DNA of 5,506 nucleotides from SIG437 sp045648985 (GTDB lineage Bacteria > Bacillota > Clostridia > UBA1381 > UBA9506): contig JAZROZ010000007.1 in NCBI GenBank assembly GCA_045648985.1, positions 1 to 5,506 on the forward strand, in the 5' to 3' direction. Under the pieces are notes generated by a model, which saw only the letters and a list, made by a program, of their open reading frames with translations, ran no database searches and was not told the DNA's origin. Position 1 is the first letter of the stretch. Each line of letters opens with the position of its first letter. The translations under genes were made by a program, and so were the position numbers. Positions 3,649 to 5,506 of the stretch are shown here, piece after piece.

Positions 3649-4541
3649 AGCTCAAGGAGTCTTTTATGAATTCTGATGAAGTAGATTACATTATGGGAGA
3701 CGAAAAAGACGGAGCAAATTATATTGTACTTTATCTAAAATTATGTCTAAATTTAGCAAATTTTAATGGTAAATTTATTAAAGAAATTGGTGAGATTATT
3801 GTTCCATATGATGAGGAAAAAATCAAGCGAGAATGTAAATGGTTTTCCGTTTCATTTATAAAAAAAGCACTTGAATTATACAAATGGTTAGGACTTGTAT
3901 ATGAAGATAAAGACGGCTTTTTAGCGCTATCTGATTATGATAATCTCGTTGGAAGTGAAACTGATTATGCAGCTAAAAAAAGAAGACAAAGAGAAGGTAA
4001 AGATGTGGACATTAGTGGGGACATTAGTGGGGACATTGTCCCCATAGATATAAGAGATAAAGATATAAGAGATAAAGATATTAGAAATATAAATATATAT
4101 AACAATCAGCAAACGGGAGAAAAAACAAGCTTATATGAACAGGTTATGGATTTATATCATTCTCTGTGTCCGTCTTTGGCCAAAGTAAGTAAAGTAACAG
4201 AAAAAAGAAAAGAAGCAGTTAAAGCACTACTTGATACATACTGCATTAAAGATGTTGAAACGATGTTCAAAAAAGCAGAAGCTTCAGACTTCTTGACAGG
4301 ACGAATAAAAGGAAGTACCTGGAAGGCTAATTTTGATTGGCTAATTAAAAAAGAAAATTTTATCAAGGTGATTGAAGATGCATATATAAATTGCGCACAA
4401 TCTCAAAAAACAAACTCTGCAAACAGTAATTATGATTGGGATAAATTACAAAGAAAAGCTTTTGAGAACATAAACAAAGCATCACAAAAAGAAGGCGGTG
4501 GCAAATCTCCTTCTCACATAAAGAGCATTAAGAAAAAGTGA
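3618..4541 (+). CDS. Phage replisome organizer (DnaD-like replication initiator)
   Basis: A 307-residue protein. Residues 5-115 (KRYYWIKLKESFMNSDEVDY..., NGKFIKEIGEIIVPYDEEKI, FIKKALELYKWLGLVYEDKD) match the N-terminal winged-helix domain of phage replisome organizers, which binds the phage origin. Residues about 118-170 are a charged linker with tandem DISG and DIRDK repeats. Residues about 172-258 form the C-terminal domain, ending in FLTGRIKGSTWKANFDWL (225-242), typical of phage initiators that recruit the host helicase or its loader. The start is a TTG at 3618, chosen because GGAAGGAG (3603-3610) lies seven bases before it and the domain begins immediately after. The linker-coding DNA carries iteron-like repeats, a candidate origin. 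It overlaps the upstream micro-ORF, and its TGA sits 24 bp before the next ATG. No helicase loader follows within the window. Confidence 0.92.
   Translation: MATGKRYYWIKLKESFMNSDEVDYIMGDEKDGANYIVLYLKLCLNLANFNGKFIKEIGEIIVPYDEEKIKRECKWFSVSFIKKALELYKWLGLVYEDKDGFLALSDYDNLVGSETDYAAKKRRQREGKDVDISGDISGDIVPIDIRDKDIRDKDIRNINIYNNQQTGEKTSLYEQVMDLYHSLCPSLAKVSKVTEKRKEAVKALLDTYCIKDVETMFKKAEASDFLTGRIKGSTWKANFDWLIKKENFIKVIEDAYINCAQSQKTNSANSNYDWDKLQRKAFENINKASQKEGGGKSPSHIKSIKKK
4008..4037 (+). repeat. 12-bp tandem iteron-like repeats in the replisome organizer gene
   Basis: GACATTAGTGGG occurs at 4008-4019 and 4020-4031, followed by a partial third copy GACATT at 4032-4037. The 12-bp period equals four codons (DISG). 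The repeats are GC-richer than the surrounding DNA and run into a palindrome. Phage initiators often bind repeats of this kind inside their own gene. Confidence 0.8.
4029..4043. repeat. Perfect palindrome inside the candidate origin
   Basis: GGGGACATTGTCCCC has 7-bp perfect arms around a single T. It is the end of the iteron array and a compact GC-rich island in AT-rich DNA. It could be an initiator dimer site or a small hairpin. Confidence 0.75.
4047..4091 (+). repeat. 15-bp AT-rich tandem repeats next to the iterons
   Basis: GATATAAGAGATAAA occurs exactly at 4047-4061 and 4062-4076, with a degenerate third copy at 4077-4091. It continues into a pure A/T run to about 4100. In the protein this reads DIRDK, DIRDK, DIRNI. 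Low helical stability beside an iteron array fits a DNA-unwinding element. Confidence 0.8.
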
Positions 4542-4564
4542 TTACAAAAGAAAGGATTATAAAA

Positions 4565-4816
4565 ATGTTAGAAAAGTTATATAAAATGATAAATACTGAT
4601 GAGCTTGCAACTAATCCAATGGAAACACAAGAGATACAAGAGGCTGAGTTGGATTTAATTCAAGGAGTGATGGGAGCTAAAGCAAGATTAACGGGAGAGC
4701 AAGCAAAAATTATAGAACCTTCATTGTTAGAACTTAAAGAAAAGTATAAAAAAGCTGGGTTTTATGCAGGATTTAAAACCTGCATTGAATTAATATTGAA
4801 TCTTTTGAAAATATAA
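4565..4816 (+). CDS. Small phage protein of unknown function (possibly DUF6809-like)
   Basis: An 83-residue protein that appears all-helical: an N-terminal helix (MLEKLYKMINTDEL), an acidic helix (METQEIQEAELDLIQGVMGA), LTGEQAKIIEPSLLELKEKY and a C-terminal AGFYAGFKTCIELILNLLKI. The MLEKLY opening and the GFxxGF...IELIL ending recall short phage proteins of the DUF6809 type, but this is only a resemblance. An in-frame GTG at 4538 overlaps the stop of the initiator gene (GTGA) and would add 9 residues. The ATG at 4565 is preferred because AGAAAGGA (4548-4555) sits well before it and no clear ribosome site precedes the GTG. It follows the replication gene closely in the same operon. Confidence 0.7.
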   Translation: MLEKLYKMINTDELATNPMETQEIQEAELDLIQGVMGAKARLTGEQAKIIEPSLLELKEKYKKAGFYAGFKTCIELILNLLKI

Positions 4817-4840
4817 ACAAACAACAACCAGAAACAATTT

Positions 4841-4860
4841 AACTGTCGAGGAACTGTCGA
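4841..4860 (+). repeat. Direct repeat with 11-bp period after the 83-aa gene
   Basis: AACTGTCGA is repeated at 4841-4849 and 4852-4860, one helical turn apart. This is in the 135-bp gap between coding genes. The spacing suits two protein subunits binding the same face of DNA, but chance or a remnant of coding sequence is possible. Confidence 0.45.
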
Positions 4861-4888
4861 AAACATAGATAATTATGAGAGGTGGTTA

Positions 4889-4924
4889 ATGTGGAGTAGT
4901 TTAACGTGTCCGGGAGATTATTAA
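4889..4924 (+). other. 11-codon mini-ORF with a good ribosome site
   Basis: GAGAGGTGG (4877-4885) precedes an ATG at 4889 that opens MWSSLTCPGDY and stops at 4922-4924, 27 bp before the next gene's ATG. It is too short to call a protein from sequence. It may be a leader peptide, a translational-coupling device, or the remnant of a decayed gene. Confidence 0.3.
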
Positions 4925-4951
4925 ATAAAAAATACATAAAAGGAGAAAGAC

Positions 4952-5506
4952 ATGATAATCAATCACAATGAAACAAAAGAAATTATTAATAAAGCTTTAG
5001 AAAAATGTCAGGGGATTATAGCTGAGTCTGTAAAATTCTTCGAGGATAGCGAAAAGATAAGAGCAGACAAAGATTTAGTACCTGATGCAAAAGATAGAAG
5101 AATCTTAGAAGTAGAAACTGCAGCTAAGGAGAAAGCAAAAAACATCTGCTCAGAACTGACCGAACTTGTTGAAGGTTTTGAAAAAGTGGAAAAAGAAAAC
5201 TCTCTTTGCTTTGACGTTTCTGATGCAAAAGTACTTGGTGTTACTGAGATTATGAACTCAATGGGAAGTGATGCAGATGCAGAGCTATGTGCAAGTGTTG
5301 TAGAAACATTTAAGGGCCAGTATCTTGCATTGAAATACTTAAAGAGCATCTTTAAGAAAAATGGCCTGTCAACAGAAAAGATAGACAGTGTTATAGTTAA
5401 TATAGACGAAGTATGCGAAGAGCTCAGAGACTTAATAAATGACGTGCATAATGAAGGAATAAAAAGCGCAGCAAATGCTTTTAAGCTTAAGCATAAGCTG
5501 ATTGAT
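4952..5506 (+). CDS. Unrecognised helical early phage protein (runs off the window)
   Basis: 185 codons are open from the ATG at 4952 to the window edge, so the protein is incomplete. AAAAGGAGA before the start (AGGAG at 4941-4945, 6-base spacer) is strong. The sequence is rich in Glu, Lys and Ala with long runs suited to helices or coiled coil: ETKEIINKALEKCQGIIAES, LEVETAAKEKAKNICSELTE, then a central DVSDAKVLGVTEIMNSMGSD, and KIDSVIVNIDEVCEELRDLI near the edge. There are no membrane segments, nucleotide-binding motif or nuclease motif so far. It is downstream of the replication gene, where Firmicutes phages often carry recombination, single-strand-binding or uncharacterised proteins. I do not recognise this one. 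An antisense frame at 5008-5349 is a serine-rich shadow of it. Confidence 0.85.
   Translation, partial: MIINHNETKEIINKALEKCQGIIAESVKFFEDSEKIRADKDLVPDAKDRRILEVETAAKEKAKNICSELTELVEGFEKVEKENSLCFDVSDAKVLGVTEIMNSMGSDADAELCASVVETFKGQYLALKYLKSIFKKNGLSTEKIDSVIVNIDEVCEELRDLINDVHNEGIKSAANAFKLKHKLID

Larger units (their letters stand above)
4008..4102. other. Candidate phage replication origin
   Basis: This combines the 12-bp iterons, the 15-bp palindrome and the AT-rich 15-bp repeats, all in the linker segment between the two domains of the initiator gene. Origins placed inside the initiator gene are established for lambda O and several Gram-positive phages. The alternative is that the repeats only reflect a low-complexity protein linker that expanded by slippage. 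Confidence 0.5.

Noticed and set aside
4008..4091. CRISPR array
   Set aside because: The repeats are directly tandem 12- and 15-bp units with no spacers, and they are in frame within a protein-coding linker.
3927..4366. Minus-strand frames at 3927-4112 and 4157-4366
   Set aside because: They are antisense to the replisome organizer. The first is just the Ile/Tyr-rich complement of the AT-rich repeats.
4538..4564. GTG start at 4538 for the 83-aa gene
   Set aside because: The GTGA overlap is suggestive but the ribosome site before it is poor, and the ATG at 4565 has a better one. It cannot be fully excluded.
5008..5349. 113-codon minus-strand frame
   Set aside because: Its serine-rich composition mirrors the plus-strand gene, and no matching ribosome site or partner gene supports it.

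Overview
The window reads as the lysogeny-control, excision and replication-initiation end of a temperate phage or prophage (or a closely related integrated element) from a low-GC Gram-positive host. The reasons are the AT-rich sequence, strong AGGAGG-type ribosome sites, GTG and TTG starts, and the gene order: integrase, repressor, divergent Cro-like regulators, ImmA/IrrE-type protease, excisionase-like HTH protein, replisome organizer. A Clostridia-like Firmicutes host is the best guess, but nothing here fixes the genus.

Layout. On the minus strand, positions 1-1113 hold a tyrosine integrase that lacks only its extreme C-terminus at the window edge, and 1321-1626 hold a small CI/ImmR-type repressor. 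The 207 bp between them hold a 57-bp interrupted inverted repeat, a strong plus-strand promoter inside it, and a hairpin plus T-tract about 70 bp further on. Together these predict a short untranslated RNA (about 1172-1241) antisense to the rep-int intergenic transcript. The switch region (1627-1785) has back-to-back promoters for repressor (TTGCAT-N17-TATAAT, minus) and Cro (TTGACA-N17-TAAAAT with an extended -10, plus). It also holds three 17-bp operator-like sites on the pattern CTTAC-N7-GTAAG. A fourth, nearly perfect site sits on the stop codon of the Cro-like gene.

The plus-strand early operon runs from 1786 to the right edge. It contains a Cro-like HTH protein, a DUF739-like HTH protein, a basic 83-aa phage protein and a 119-bp gap with hairpins. 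Next come a 60-aa two-helix membrane protein translationally coupled to an ImmA/IrrE metallopeptidase, an excisionase-type winged-HTH protein, a 41-aa micro-ORF and a 307-aa replisome organizer. The organizer's linker-coding DNA carries iteron-like repeats and an AT-rich stretch, a candidate origin. It is followed by an 83-aa protein, a short gap with an 11-bp-period repeat and an 11-codon mini-ORF, and an unrecognised coiled-coil-like protein that runs off the window.

How it may work together (inference): Rep binds O1-O3, sets its own level and shuts the Cro promoter. When the Cro promoter opens, the early operon makes Cro, a second small HTH protein, a metallopeptidase of the family known to cleave ImmR-type repressors, an Xis candidate and the replication initiator. 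Because the repressor has no self-cleaving domain, protease production from the lytic operon would give positive feedback. The antisense RNA could limit integrase expression from rep read-through.
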